Counted from the first letter of the stretch, positions 7,654 to 15,781 are shown. The stretch: DNA of 48,874 bases from Candidatus Coproplasma stercoravium (GCA_018713165.1 DVFR01000047.1:1-48874), one strand, 5' to 3'. Program-made: numbers and translations. The notes: generated from the letters alone by a model not told the origin.

Positions 7654-7683
7654 CGGGACGGTTCTGTGCCGTCCCGATTTTTT
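7654..7683 (+). terminator. Riboswitch expression-platform terminator
   Basis: Stem CGGGACGG/CCGTCCCG with a 7-base loop, followed by ATTTTTTTG. It lies between aptamer and gene, so preQ1 probably controls queT by transcription attenuation. The short segment GAATACTGACTAAGTATTG between aptamer and terminator can form a competing hairpin. Confidence 0.8.
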
Positions 7684-7763
7684 GTTGTTCGGGGCATATG
7701 TGCGCCCCTTTTGTACATTTTTACCTGAACAGAAAAATACTGCGCCGTAGTCAGCAAAAAAAG

Positions 7764-8408
7764 ATGAAAAATTTACTCAAAAGCATTGCGAACGACTTTT
7801 CGCATTGGGACTCCAAGATGATTTGCCGCGCAGGCGTCATCGCAGCGCTGTATGCCGTTATAACGTGGCTCTTCGGCCTCGGCGGCGGGCTTGCCTACGG
7901 GCCGTTTCAGATAAGGCCGACCGAAGCATTTACCATTCTGCCACTCTTCTTTCCCGAAAGCGTGCCCGCGCTCTATATCGGCTGCATACTCGCAAACTTC
8001 TTCTCGTCGTACGGTGTACACGATATCTTTCTCGGAAGTCTGGCCACGCTGTTCGCCGCGTTCTTCACATATATCTGCGGCGTGGTGTTCAAAAACCACG
8101 TTCTCAAAGTGGGTATCGGCGGCATATTCCCCATCGTTTTAAATGCGTTTATAGTTCCCGCCGTTTGGATACTTGCAGGCTCAACCGACGTCGTTTACTG
8201 GGTTTCTGTCGGCTCGATGGCGCTCACCGAGGCTGTATGGGTGTACGCGCTCGGCATACCTCTCTATATCGCCGTGTTAAAGCTGCGCGAAAGGGGAGTA
8301 AAGGTGTTCACCTCTCCCGTACATGTCCGCGCCGCAGCGGCAAACTCTTCTGCCGCAGGTTCTGTGCATGAGAGCAAGCCCGACGAAGATATCAACAAAA
8401 ACAATTGA
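7764..8408 (+). CDS. queT: Queuosine-precursor transporter QueT
   Basis: 214 residues with five to six hydrophobic segments. The substrate-specific (S) component of an ECF transporter for preQ1/queuosine precursors; it would work with EcfA/A'/T encoded elsewhere. The motif AGVIAALYAVITWLF followed by GPFQIRPTEAFTILP is typical of the QueT family. The C-terminal 35 residues are hydrophilic and Ser/Ala-rich, beyond the usual end. I chose the ATG at 7764 because family similarity begins near it; an in-frame ATG at 7698 lies right after the terminator and would add 22 unlike residues. Controlled by the preQ1 riboswitch upstream. Confidence 0.88.
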   Translation: MKNLLKSIANDFSHWDSKMICRAGVIAALYAVITWLFGLGGGLAYGPFQIRPTEAFTILPLFFPESVPALYIGCILANFFSSYGVHDIFLGSLATLFAAFFTYICGVVFKNHVLKVGIGGIFPIVLNAFIVPAVWILAGSTDVVYWVSVGSMALTEAVWVYALGIPLYIAVLKLRERGVKVFTSPVHVRAAAANSSAAGSVHESKPDEDINKNN

Positions 8409-8414
8409 CATAAT

Positions 8415-8442
8415 TGTGGATAAAATGTGGATAAGTTGATAA
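8415..8442 (-). other. DnaA-box cluster outside oriC
   Basis: On the minus strand: two perfect TTATCCACA boxes (8415-8423 and 8426-8434) 11 bp apart, and a third TTATCAACT (8434-8442) sharing one base with the second. The cluster starts 7 bases after the queT stop and directly precedes a terminator. It may titrate DnaA or act as a secondary DnaA-binding site. Confidence 0.65.
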
Positions 8443-8485
8443 AATTGCCCGCCGCGCAGTTAAAAATCTGCGCGGTGGGCAATTT
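8442..8485 (+). terminator. queT terminator
   Basis: Long near-perfect hairpin AAATTGCCCGCCGCGCAG with CTGCGCGGTGGGCAATTT (one G-T pair), flanked by AT-rich DNA. It could act in both directions. Confidence 0.7.
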
Positions 8486-8532
8486 AAATTTATAAATAAC
8501 GCCGAATTATTCACAATTTTTTAATTTCAGTA

Positions 8533-8560
8533 TTGAATAACTGCAGTTTTAATGTATAAT
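8533..8560 (+). promoter_or_regulatory. Promoter for the small membrane protein
   Basis: TTGAAT, 16-bp spacer, TATAAT, 31 bases before the ATG at 8592. Confidence 0.6.
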
Positions 8561-8591
8561 ATTTATACAGTAAAATTTAAGGGAGGAATTT

Positions 8592-8855
8592 ATGAAGGCT
8601 ATAAAATTTATGCTCCTTGGGCTCGGACTCATATTCACGGCGCTCTTTTGCATAATTGCCGCGCGCGAATATGCCGTCGGGCTGGTGTTCGGGCTGATAT
8701 TTCTGATAGGCGGACTCGCCCTTATGGTGCTCGGCTTTTTGGGCGACTGGAGCGAAATAAAGGAACTCGGCAAGGCAAAATCTCAACAGAGCGGCGATAC
8801 AAAAGTTGAGGAAAATAAAGCCGAAAATTCTGAAAACGGCGAAAGAACGGAATAA
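8592..8855 (+). CDS. Small two-span membrane protein, unknown function
   Basis: 87 residues. Two hydrophobic helices (about 4-24 and 28-50) are separated by a short AREYAV turn and followed by an acidic, Lys/Glu/Asn-rich tail that is probably cytosolic. GGGAGGAATTT gives a strong ribosome binding site before ATG, and a promoter lies just upstream, so expression as a single gene is likely. I do not recognise a named family. Confidence 0.7.
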   Translation: MKAIKFMLLGLGLIFTALFCIIAAREYAVGLVFGLIFLIGGLALMVLGFLGDWSEIKELGKAKSQQSGDTKVEENKAENSENGERTE

Positions 8856-8911
8856 TTTTTTTGCAATAGTTGGGGCATATCCCCGTTCCGATTTATTAAA
8901 AATTTAAATAA

Positions 8912-9130
8912 ATGTATAATACAAATGTGGATTTGATTAAGCAAAGGCTTAAATACGAGATAGATAATTGCGGGCTTACTAAGGCAGAGATAGCAAAGCG
9001 TGTAGGGGTATCGTCTGAAATGATAACGCAGTACGTAACTACCAAAAAACTGCCGAAGTTAGATACCTTTGCAAGATTATGCAAAGCTATAGATGTTTCT
9101 GCCAACTATATTCTCGGACTTGAAGATTAA
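8912..9130 (+). CDS. XRE-family helix-turn-helix protein
   Basis: 72 residues, almost entirely a Cro/C1-type DNA-binding domain: GLTKAEIAKRVGVSSEMITQYVTTKKLPKLDTFARLCKAIDVSANYILGL, with the recognition helix around VSSEMITQYV. It is a stand-alone regulator; the target is unknown. No ribosome binding site precedes ATG. A TATAAT overlaps codons 2-3, so the true start may be the in-frame GTG at 8927, which would make the mRNA leaderless. A strong hairpin terminator lies 40 bases downstream. Confidence 0.75.
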   Translation: MYNTNVDLIKQRLKYEIDNCGLTKAEIAKRVGVSSEMITQYVTTKKLPKLDTFARLCKAIDVSANYILGLED

Positions 9131-9170
9131 GCAGTTTCAACTGTGCGGCAAATTGCATGGCACATAAAAA

Positions 9171-9206
9171 CGGCGCGCGCGGAAAATTCCGCGCGCGCCG
9201 TCTTTT
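9171..9206 (+). terminator. Terminator after the XRE gene
   Basis: 14-bp GC-rich stem CGGCGCGCGCGGAA/TTCCGCGCGCGCCG followed by TCTTTTG. Confidence 0.8.
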
Positions 9207-9293
9207 GTATAAAGACCCTTTCGTACTGTCCTGTGGGGGCAGAAATGGGATAATGCCGATGAGTAAAAAAGATTGTATGAGCAATCAGCGGGC

Positions 9294-9610
9294 AAGCTCC
9301 CTTTGTGTAAAGAGGGACGCCTTACCTCGAGCCCCCCTTGTGTAAAGGGGGGAAGTAAAGGGGGGATTGTAAGAGTTATGGTTGTCTGCGGCGCATTCAG
9401 AAATATGGGCAGGCTTTGGTAACGACAAACAATCCCTCAGTCTGAACCTTTCGGTTCAGCCGTCTTGCGTGGCGCAAGGAGTGCAAGCCGCCACGCGGCG
9501 GTCACCGCAAACGCGTTTACATATGCGTTTGCTCATCTCGCATCGGCACGCACAACGGGTGTGTGTTGTACTATGAACTGCCTCGCTCGTCCCTTTGCGC
9601 AAAGGAGCCT
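9294..9610. repeat. Gene-less cassette 4 of the DUF559 repeat family
   Basis: Left end: two CCCTTGTGTAAAGGG hairpins and GGGGGGATTGT (9294-9370). A 59-base middle with no gene follows. The extended right end (9430-9610) starts CAATCCCTCAG, carries the long hairpin repeat (GGTCACCGC ... ATATGCGTTTGCTCATCTC) and ends CCCTTTGCGCAAAGGAGCCT. Middle and flanks match cassette 5 at 14946-15212. No other feature is seen in the gap 9207-9668. Confidence 0.65.
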
Positions 9611-9668
9611 GTAATGCGGTAAAAAAGCGCAAGGTTGGAAGCAAGGAATAAGCGCAGCGCTTCCGTTA

Positions 9669-10406
9669 TCACTTTGTTATCTTCGCGTCACTCTGCACGG
9701 GAAAAGTTTTTCCCTTCTTGCCTTTCTTTTTCAGGTCGTCCGGCGAGCAGCCGAGGATATCGGGTATAAAGTCGAGCGTCATGTCCCCGCCGTCTGTCAG
9801 CACGATTACGGCTACAATCGCCGCCACGGCAAATACCGAGTAGGAGGAGAGCGCAAGCGCGCGTATCAGTCCGTGCACCCCGCCCGCGCCCGAGATTATG
9901 GCGAATATGAACGACGCCGTCATAAGCATATAGTAGCCGAAAGTCGAAACGAACGTTGTCGTCGTGAATATCACAACGAGTATGTAAGCGACGGCGGATA
10001 TCCCCAGCCAGATAAAAAAGAACGGGGTAATGTGCCGCGAAATAAAGGGAATGAGGCAGAGCAGGAAGAATATCCACAGGTATGCAATGCAAGCAAGGCA
10101 TACGAAAAACATTGTCAAAAAGCTGTTTTCCAGCCCGCGGAGCTCGTACCAACCGCGTATGCAAAGCCCCAGCGCGACCGAATTTGCGGCAAAACAGGCG
10201 ATATTTACGGCGCTGCGCCCCTTTACGGCAAACGCCAAAACGCCGCTTGCCACGAGCGCCGCGACGCCCACACCGACGTACACCCAGCCGAGATATTCGT
10301 AGTCGCTCTCCACAAAGCCGAAGAGGTAGGCTATAAGCGAGGCGACGAGCAAAAACACCAGCGCCGCTGCAGAGACGAGCAGTACTTTTTTAAGTTTATT
10401 GTTCAT
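9669..10406 (-). CDS. Polytopic membrane protein, unknown function
   Basis: 245 residues with about seven hydrophobic helices (near 8-28, 39-60, 68-85, 96-118, 128-148, 155-175, 182-200) and a Lys-rich cytosolic tail (KKKGKKGK). No catalytic or transport motif is recognised. AGAGAG precedes the ATG. It stands alone on the minus strand, downstream of pckG, with the pckG terminator between them. A membrane-protein call is safe; nothing more can be said. Confidence 0.7.
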   Translation of the reverse strand: MNNKLKKVLLVSAAALVFLLVASLIAYLFGFVESDYEYLGWVYVGVGVAALVASGVLAFAVKGRSAVNIACFAANSVALGLCIRGWYELRGLENSFLTMFFVCLACIAYLWIFFLLCLIPFISRHITPFFFIWLGISAVAYILVVIFTTTTFVSTFGYYMLMTASFIFAIISGAGGVHGLIRALALSSYSVFAVAAIVAVIVLTDGGDMTLDFIPDILGCSPDDLKKKGKKGKTFPVQSDAKITK

Positions 10407-10535
10407 TTTCTCTCTTTTTGCACGGATAATGCGCCGTCTGTGTGTACAAATGACGCTGTGCGGCTCTTTTATATTACGGCGTGTTTTTTAAAAATTATAT
10501 CGCGTATCGTCAATATTTGTCAAGTTGTAAAAATT

Positions 10536-10577
10536 AAAGCCGCCGCAACTGCCAAATTGCAGCCACGGCGGCTTTTT
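10536..10577 (-). terminator. pckG terminator
   Basis: AAAGCCGCC/GGCGGCTTT outer stem with an inner CTGCCAAATTGCAG hairpin. Transcribed from the minus strand it follows the pckG stop by about 50 bases and ends in a T-rich stretch. Confidence 0.65.
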
Positions 10578-10629
10578 ACCATACAGGTCAATGCCTTAAA
10601 TATATGCCTGATTTTATTTCCGCTTTAAA

Positions 10630-12633
10630 TTAAACGGGGTTTTTGCGGGGACGGCCCCTGCCGCGCTTAACCTGGGGAACATCGGGCTGCTTCTTTTTAT
10701 TGGTCGAACCGGGCTTTCTGCCGCGCTTCTTGCCGGTGTATGCGGGCTTAGCCTCGCCCTCCGCTGCGGGAGTTACGGCAGGCTCTGCGGCTGCGGGCGC
10801 GTTTGCCTTAGCCTCGGCATATGCCTCTGCGCAGTTTGCCTTTAAGGTGTTCAGGCAATCCCAGAGTTCCTTGGGTATCCTGCTGCCGATAGAACCCGTA
10901 TAGTACCCTTCGAGCTCTTCAGCCTCATAGCCCCAGCGTGCCTCGTCTACCTCGAGTATGCCCTTCAAATCTTCGATGCCGAACTTGTGTCCGGGCGCAA
11001 TCTCGTAGTCGAGTTCGGAGATATCGATGTCTTCGGCGTTGGGAACGTAGCCGATTGCCGTCTCTTTTGCGCCAACGGAATCTTCGCAGCGCTTCAAAAT
11101 CCATTCGAGCACGCGCATGTTGTCGCCGAAGCCCGGCCAGATGAAGTTGCCGTCTTTATCCTGGCGGAACCAGTTTACGTTGAAAATCTTGGGCGGGTTC
11201 TTAACAATCTTGCCCATGTCGACCCAGTGCTGCCAGTAGTCGCCCATGTGGTAGCCTGCAAAGGGCTTCATGGCCATGGGGTCGTGCCTTAAAACGCCCG
11301 TCGCGCCCGTTGCGGCAGCCGTCGTCTCGGACGACATGGCGGAGCCTACAAACACGCCGTGGTTCCAGTCTCTCGACTGATATACGAGGGGAGTGGTGGT
11401 CGCCCTTCTGCCGCCGAAGATTATCGCGGAGAGGGGCACGCCCTTCGCGCTCTCGAATTCGGGCGAAATGCAGGGGCAGTTCTTTGCGGGCGCGGTGAAT
11501 CTGCTGTTGGGGTGCGCCGCGCAGGTAGATTTATTCTTCTTGTCGTATTTTGCAGGGTCCCAGGGTTTGCCCGTCCAGTCAATCACGTGCTCGGGCAACT
11601 CCTTGGTAAGTCCCTCCCACCAAACGGTCATGTCGTCGGTGTTGAGCGAAACGTTGGTGAAGATGGTGCCGCGCTTCGTCGTGGCGAGTGCGTTGGGGTT
11701 GGAGTGGTCGTTGGTGCCGGGAGCCACGCCGAAGAAGCCGTTTTCGGGGTTAACCGCCCACAGCCTTCCGTCTTCGCCAACGCGTATCCACGCGATATCG
11801 TCGCCCACGCACTCAACTTTATAGCCTTTGTCGAGGTAGTGTTTGGGCGGAATGAGCATTGCAAGGTTGGTTTTGCCGCATGCCGAGGGGAATGCCGCCG
11901 CAACGTATTTCTTTTCGCCGTCGGGGTAGGTTACGCCCAGGATAAGCATGTGCTCTGCCATCCAGCCCTCGTTTTTGCCGAGGTAGGAGGCAATGCGCAG
12001 AGCGAAGCACTTCTTGCCGAGAAGAACGTTGCCGCCGTACGCCGAGTTTACCGAGATTATCGAATTTTCCTCGGGGAAGTGGAGAATGTATCTGTTCTCC
12101 GCCTCAACGTTGCACTTTGCGTGGAAACCTTTGATAAAGTCGCCGCGGGGGCCGATTGCGTCGAGCACCTTTTTGCCCACGCGGGTCATTATGCTCATGT
12201 TCAAAACTACGTATATGGAGTCGGTAACCTCTATGCCGTAGCGGGCGAAGGGGGAGCCGACAACGCCCATGGAATAGGGTATAACGTACATCGTCCTGCC
12301 GCGCATGGAGCCGCGCGCGATTTCGTTGGCAAGTTCGTGCGCCTGCCTGGGGTCCATCCAGTAGTTGTTGGGGCCCGCGTCGTCGCGGTTGGTAGTGCAG
12401 ATAAAGGTTCTGTCCTCAACGCGCGCAACGTCGTTCACCTTGGTGCGGTGAAGGTAGCAGTCGGGCAGAAGGCTGTCGTTGAGCTTGATGAGCTCGCCGG
12501 AATATACAGCCTCTCTTCTGAGTTCGTCAATCTGCTTCTGGCTTCCGTCGACCCAGACGATGTAGTCGGGCTGCGCAAGGTCTGCGCTCTCTTCGACGAA
12601 AGAGAGAATCTTCTTATTTTTCGTAAGTGCCAT
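10630..12633 (-). CDS. pckG: Phosphoenolpyruvate carboxykinase (GTP) with AT-hook-like tail
   Basis: 667 residues; the family is usually about 600. It interconverts oxaloacetate and phosphoenolpyruvate using GTP/GDP, in gluconeogenesis or fermentative carbon flow. GTP-class motifs: FPSACGKTN (248-256, P-loop with catalytic Cys), ECVGDDIAWIRVGEDG, and NPENGFFGVAPGT. Beyond about residue 605 comes an Ala/Glu/Pro-rich linker, then two AT-hook-like motifs: KKRGRKPG (635-642) and KRGRGRPRK (656-664). The latter matches the classic HMGA hook core. The tail is in frame with good codons and no stop, so this is not a readthrough artefact. Promoter at 12752-12780. ATG follows AAGGAGTTTTAAAT. Confidence 0.95.
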   Translation of the reverse strand: MALTKNKKILSFVEESADLAQPDYIVWVDGSQKQIDELRREAVYSGELIKLNDSLLPDCYLHRTKVNDVARVEDRTFICTTNRDDAGPNNYWMDPRQAHELANEIARGSMRGRTMYVIPYSMGVVGSPFARYGIEVTDSIYVVLNMSIMTRVGKKVLDAIGPRGDFIKGFHAKCNVEAENRYILHFPEENSIISVNSAYGGNVLLGKKCFALRIASYLGKNEGWMAEHMLILGVTYPDGEKKYVAAAFPSACGKTNLAMLIPPKHYLDKGYKVECVGDDIAWIRVGEDGRLWAVNPENGFFGVAPGTNDHSNPNALATTKRGTIFTNVSLNTDDMTVWWEGLTKELPEHVIDWTGKPWDPAKYDKKNKSTCAAHPNSRFTAPAKNCPCISPEFESAKGVPLSAIIFGGRRATTTPLVYQSRDWNHGVFVGSAMSSETTAAATGATGVLRHDPMAMKPFAGYHMGDYWQHWVDMGKIVKNPPKIFNVNWFRQDKDGNFIWPGFGDNMRVLEWILKRCEDSVGAKETAIGYVPNAEDIDISELDYEIAPGHKFGIEDLKGILEVDEARWGYEAEELEGYYTGSIGSRIPKELWDCLNTLKANCAEAYAEAKANAPAAAEPAVTPAAEGEAKPAYTGKKRGRKPGSTNKKKQPDVPQVKRGRGRPRKNPV

Positions 12634-12751
12634 ATTTAAAACTCCTTATAAAGTTCAAATTTGCAAATTATCGGGCTGCCGCAAAAAATTGCGGCGGCAA
12701 TATTTTCGCACGCGGCAAAATGCGGCGCGGACGAAATTTTTGTTCACTCTA

Positions 12752-12780
12752 ATTATACCCGAAAAATTCTTTCAATGCAA
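12752..12780 (-). promoter_or_regulatory. Promoter for pckG
   Basis: On the minus strand: TTGCAT (12780-12775), 17-bp spacer, TATAAT (12757-12752). The start site would lie about 110 bases before the ATG, leaving a leader with an imperfect GC-rich inverted repeat (12672-12728). The rest of the gap to 12979 holds one copy of the GCGGCATAT palindrome (12852-12869) and nothing else recognised. Confidence 0.6.
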
Positions 12781-12979
12781 TTATTTTGCGTATAAAAAAT
12801 CTGATTAAGCCGCCATATTTGCATAAATTAAATAAAAAAACCTCGTTTGTTGCGGCATATGTACGCGCCAAATTGCGGCAAAATATAATAAAAAATTACA
12901 AAATAAACACTATGTGTACACTGTATATTATATTATGTACAGATAAAAAAATATGCAGATTAAGCGCGTTGGAGGAATT

Positions 12980-14071
12980 ATGGCGGGGTATACAAAAAAT
13001 ATAGCCGTAATTAAGGGAATAAAAAGCGGATTTTCGTCCGACGGCGGTGCGCTTTCGGGACTTATAAAAGTCGAAAAATACGGCTCATTTTTCCGCGCGG
13101 AAGCGTCGCTCATAAATTTCGCGCCGCTTGTATCGGGCAGGTACGTCGTCGCCGTGAGCGACGGCGCCCACACCGTTTCGTTCGATGGAGAGAGCTTCGA
13201 GTGCGAGAGCGAAATAGAAACGGCGTACGGTTTTGCCGCGCTCGTGTGCTACGTCGGCGCGGAGGTGAGCCCGATTGCCATGGCGGTATGCGGCGATTAC
13301 GGCTGGGCTACCGCAGTGTGCGCGCGCTACATAGAGGACGGCGAAAAAATAAAAAATATGCCCGAGGCGGGCGCCGCCTACGAGGACGAGGCGATAGCGG
13401 AGGATAACTATTTTGAATACGGCTCCGATAATGAGGGGGAAGGCGCTGTACGCGCGGGTGAAGAACAAAAAGACGGGCGCGGCGGGCGCAAAGATGAAGA
13501 TGCTCGCGGCGCTTGCAAAGAGCGTGAGGGAGCAGAAAAACAGGGTGAAGGGGAGTTGAATTTCTCTCCTGCACAACAAAACGCCGCGGAATATGCTAAA
13601 ACCAACGGCAATAGCCGTTCCGATAAATGTAAAGAAGGCGGCGGTGAAAGTGCAGGAGGAAACGGCGGCAACGGCGGAAATGACGGCAACGGCGGCGGAA
13701 ACAGAGGCGGTGACGGGGCGGAGCCCATACCGCTTGCTACCGACCTTAAATTTTACGAGCGCGTGCGCGGCGAGGTCGAAAAACTTCTTTCGGGTCACAA
13801 GAGCGAAGAGGCGCTCGAAAGGGCGGTCGAAAATTCGCGCTGGGTAAAAATTTCGTACGGCGGCAAGCGGTTTTACGTGTTCGGCGTGATATACGAAAAT
13901 TCTTCGCCCGCATATATCTGCTACGGAGTGCCCGCAATGGGTTCGGCGTGCCCTTCCAGTCTTTCGGGCATGGCGGGCTTTATTCCCGTTGCCGAGGCGG
14001 GCAACGACGGGTATTGGGTTATGTATCAGGATGCGCGCACGGGAGCGTCGATAAAACTTAACTCCGTATAA
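12980..14071 (+). CDS. Two-domain protein with low-complexity linker, unknown function
   Basis: 363 residues from the ATG at 12980, which has TTGGAGGAATT just upstream; an ATG 27 bases earlier lacks a site. The N-terminal part (about 1-125) reads like a compact beta-rich domain (VSGRYVVAVSDGAHTVSFDGE). Residues about 125-255 are acidic and then Gly/Asn-rich (GGNGGNGGNDGNGGG). The C-terminal domain (about 260-363) contains WVKISYGGKRFYVFGVIYENSSP and CYGVPA. No signal peptide or membrane span. I do not recognise a named family. The linker has skewed composition, so its exact length may vary between strains. Confidence 0.75.
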   Translation: MAGYTKNIAVIKGIKSGFSSDGGALSGLIKVEKYGSFFRAEASLINFAPLVSGRYVVAVSDGAHTVSFDGESFECESEIETAYGFAALVCYVGAEVSPIAMAVCGDYGWATAVCARYIEDGEKIKNMPEAGAAYEDEAIAEDNYFEYGSDNEGEGAVRAGEEQKDGRGGRKDEDARGACKEREGAEKQGEGELNFSPAQQNAAEYAKTNGNSRSDKCKEGGGESAGGNGGNGGNDGNGGGNRGGDGAEPIPLATDLKFYERVRGEVEKLLSGHKSEEALERAVENSRWVKISYGGKRFYVFGVIYENSSPAYICYGVPAMGSACPSSLSGMAGFIPVAEAGNDGYWVMYQDARTGASIKLNSV

Positions 14072-14077
14072 ATGCCG

Positions 14078-14245
14078 CTTTCCCTTGTATATGCGTCGCA
14101 TTACATTGTCGCTGTTGCGGGTGTGCTCAGTCATTTACGCTTCAGTAAACTCCTTCGCACCTTCCGCCAGTTCCGCATACTGCTCGCATCTCCAAGGGTT
14201 ATCTGAGCGGAGCAAGGTTTACTGCTCGCTTCTATAAAGTTATTA
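14078..14245. repeat. Post-stop dispersed repeat, copy 2
   Basis: Begins just after the stop codon at 14071 with CCCTTGTATATGCGTCGCAT, then CAGTCATTTACGCTTCAGTAA (hairpin), CTCCTTCGCACCTTCCGC and CATCTCCAAGGGTTATCTG. It ends with CTCGCTTCTATAAAGTTAT, as in copy 1. Confidence 0.65.
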
Positions 14246-14298
14246 ATTGCGTTTTACGATTATAACATTGTGTGGAGTAACAAATATACGCCCTCTCG

Positions 14299-14488
14299 TC
14301 CCCCTTTGTGTAAAGGGGAGAACCTCATGCCGTGCCCCCCTTGTGTAAAGGGAGCCATTTACCTCACGCCGCGCCCCCCTTGTGTAAAGGGGGGATTGCA
14401 GGCGGCGGTGCCGCCATAGTAATACAATCCCTCAGTCATACTCTCGCTTGAGCTTTCGTATGCCAGCTCCCTTTACACAAGGGAGCCT
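14299..14488. repeat. Gene-less cassette 3 of the DUF559 repeat family
   Basis: Three CCCTTGTGTAAAGGG hairpins in tandem (14299-14399) ending GGGGGGATTG, a 25-base middle that is itself a hairpin (GGCGGCGGTGCCGCC), then the right end CAATCCCTCAG ... GCTCCCTTTACACAAGGGAGC (14425-14488). It has the same plan as the nuclease cassettes but no room for a gene. Confidence 0.7.
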
Positions 14489-14567
14489 AAAAAGCTAAAT
14501 CAAGTCCCTTGCGCAAAGGGGCTTGTGTTAAACAAGTAAAAATTAAAAAAATGCGCATATTGTGTGT

Positions 14568-14777
14568 ATGAGATTTTCAGCCACAATCTGCCTTTTAAAC
14601 CTCGTTATTTTGGGCATATGCGGGGGTGTTTATGCCTTTACGGGCTTCAACCTGCTGTATTTTTTATGCTTTAGCAATATAACGGCAATGCGCGCCGTGC
14701 TCGGACTGTGCTTTGTTTCGGCGCTGTTCTCCTTTTACGCCCTGCTCGCGTTCAAGCCTTTCAGGGGGCTTAAATAG
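14568..14777 (+). CDS. Small membrane protein, possibly DUF378/YuzA-like
   Basis: 69 residues with two hydrophobic helices (about 5-28 and 42-62) and a short basic end FKPFRGLK. The pattern of a Gly-rich first helix, a FTGFNLLYFL strand and an R-A-V-L-G-L-C second helix resembles the DUF378 (YuzA) family, but the usual NW motif is missing, so this is tentative. I chose the second ATG (14568). The ribosome binding site is poor. Confidence 0.5.
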   Translation: MRFSATICLLNLVILGICGGVYAFTGFNLLYFLCFSNITAMRAVLGLCFVSALFSFYALLAFKPFRGLK

Positions 14778-14945
14778 GGGCACGGTTAAATAGTTAATAA
14801 GCGGAATAAAGTCGCCTGCTGTCTGCCACTTTGCGGCAAGATTCTTCTGCCGAGGGGCTCCCGTTTGCGGGAAACAACAGATGGGAGGTGGCACGCGAAG
14901 CGTGACGGAAGGGTAGAAAAAGGTTGTATGAGCAATCAGCGGACA

Positions 14946-15212
14946 AGCCCCCTTTGTGTAAAGGGGGGAAGTAAAGGGGGGATTGCAAGAGTTAGGGAGT
15001 TGTGGTGCGTTCATGATTATAGGCTGTCTTTGGCAACGACGAACAATCCCTCAGTCTGCTACGCAGCCATGTCTCGCCGCCATTAAGGAAAACATGGCGG
15101 CTCGGTCACCGCTCGGGCAGGGGATATGCCCTCGCTCATCTCACATTGCCCAAACAGCGGGTGTCCGCTGTTTGAAGAATTGCAATGTTCGACCCTTTAC
15201 ACAAGGGAGCCT
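14946..15212. repeat. Gene-less cassette 5 of the DUF559 repeat family
   Basis: Left hairpin with GGGGGGATTGC (14946-14985), a 58-base middle (AAGAGTTAGGG ... GGCAACGACGAA) alignable with cassette 4, and an extended right end (15044-15212) with stem CAAACAGCGG/CCGCTGTTTG. It is preceded by TTGTATGAGCAATCAGCGG, also shared with cassette 4. The rest of the gap to 15520 holds GGCATAT palindromes at 15280-15295 and 15372-15385 and a terminator. Confidence 0.65.
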
Positions 15213-15454
15213 GCAATGCTGATACCGTAATTTAAAATAATCAGTTTACCGTGAAACATCCAAAATCCGGCAAAATTGCGCGGCATATATGCCCGGTTCA
15301 ACGCAATTCGGCACGGGGCGCATAAATTTATATTGCCTGCCGCTGTAACGCCCGTTTAAGATTTCTCCGCGCGGGCATATGCCCTCGGTCGAAATGACAA
15401 AAATGGCGTGCATGTTTAAAACAAAATAGCAGCAAGGTTTTTAAACGATATAAA

Positions 15455-15493
15455 CGCGGCGCGGGCAAAATTGCCCGCGCCGCGGCTTTTTAC
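15455..15493 (+). terminator. Strong intrinsic terminator
   Basis: 14-bp stem CGCGGCGCGGGCAA/TTGCCCGCGCCGCG, then GCTTTTT on the plus strand. It may also stop the minus-strand gene that ends at 15521. Confidence 0.7.
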
Positions 15494-15520
15494 CGATTAT
15501 AAATATCGTCCGTTTACCTT

Positions 15521-15781
15521 TTATCTTAAAATATTTTCCAAAACGAGCTTGTCGAACTTTACAGGTTCGGCGAAGTCGCGGGGGATAAACGTCACGCGGT
15601 TGAACTTCGCGTAGTTGAAGATATGCGTTTTTAAGAGTATGGGCGTTGCGACGTCCAGCTCCTCGCAGATATCCGCGAGGTATTTAAAAAAGTCGCTCCA
15701 CTCAAATTTTGCCTCGCTCTCGTACGTCACCTGCCGCACTATCTTGTGCTCTTTTTCTATCCTGCCCCAGATTCTGAACAT
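15521..15781 (-). CDS. Conserved small clostridial protein, unknown function
   Basis: 86 residues from an ATG with ACGGAGATAAAA upstream. It starts MFRIWGRIEKEHKIVRQVTYE and ends EPVKFDKLVLENILR. From recall, proteins with the same MFRIWGKI start are widespread in Clostridia, unnamed. Mixed alpha/beta, no signal peptide, no membrane span. The phrase ICEELDVATPILLKTHI lies in the middle. It stands alone between repeats and the sigma-factor gene, both on the minus strand. Confidence 0.75.
   Translation of the reverse strand: MFRIWGRIEKEHKIVRQVTYESEAKFEWSDFFKYLADICEELDVATPILLKTHIFNYAKFNRVTFIPRDFAEPVKFDKLVLENILR

Noticed and set aside
11359-12639. 426-residue open frame on the plus strand opposite pckG
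   Set aside because: It is a mirror of the strongly biased pckG codons, has no family resemblance and no ribosome binding site; pckG itself is certain.
12980-14071. Cell-surface protein because of the Gly/Asn-rich segment
   Set aside because: No signal peptide, anchor motif or membrane helix is present.
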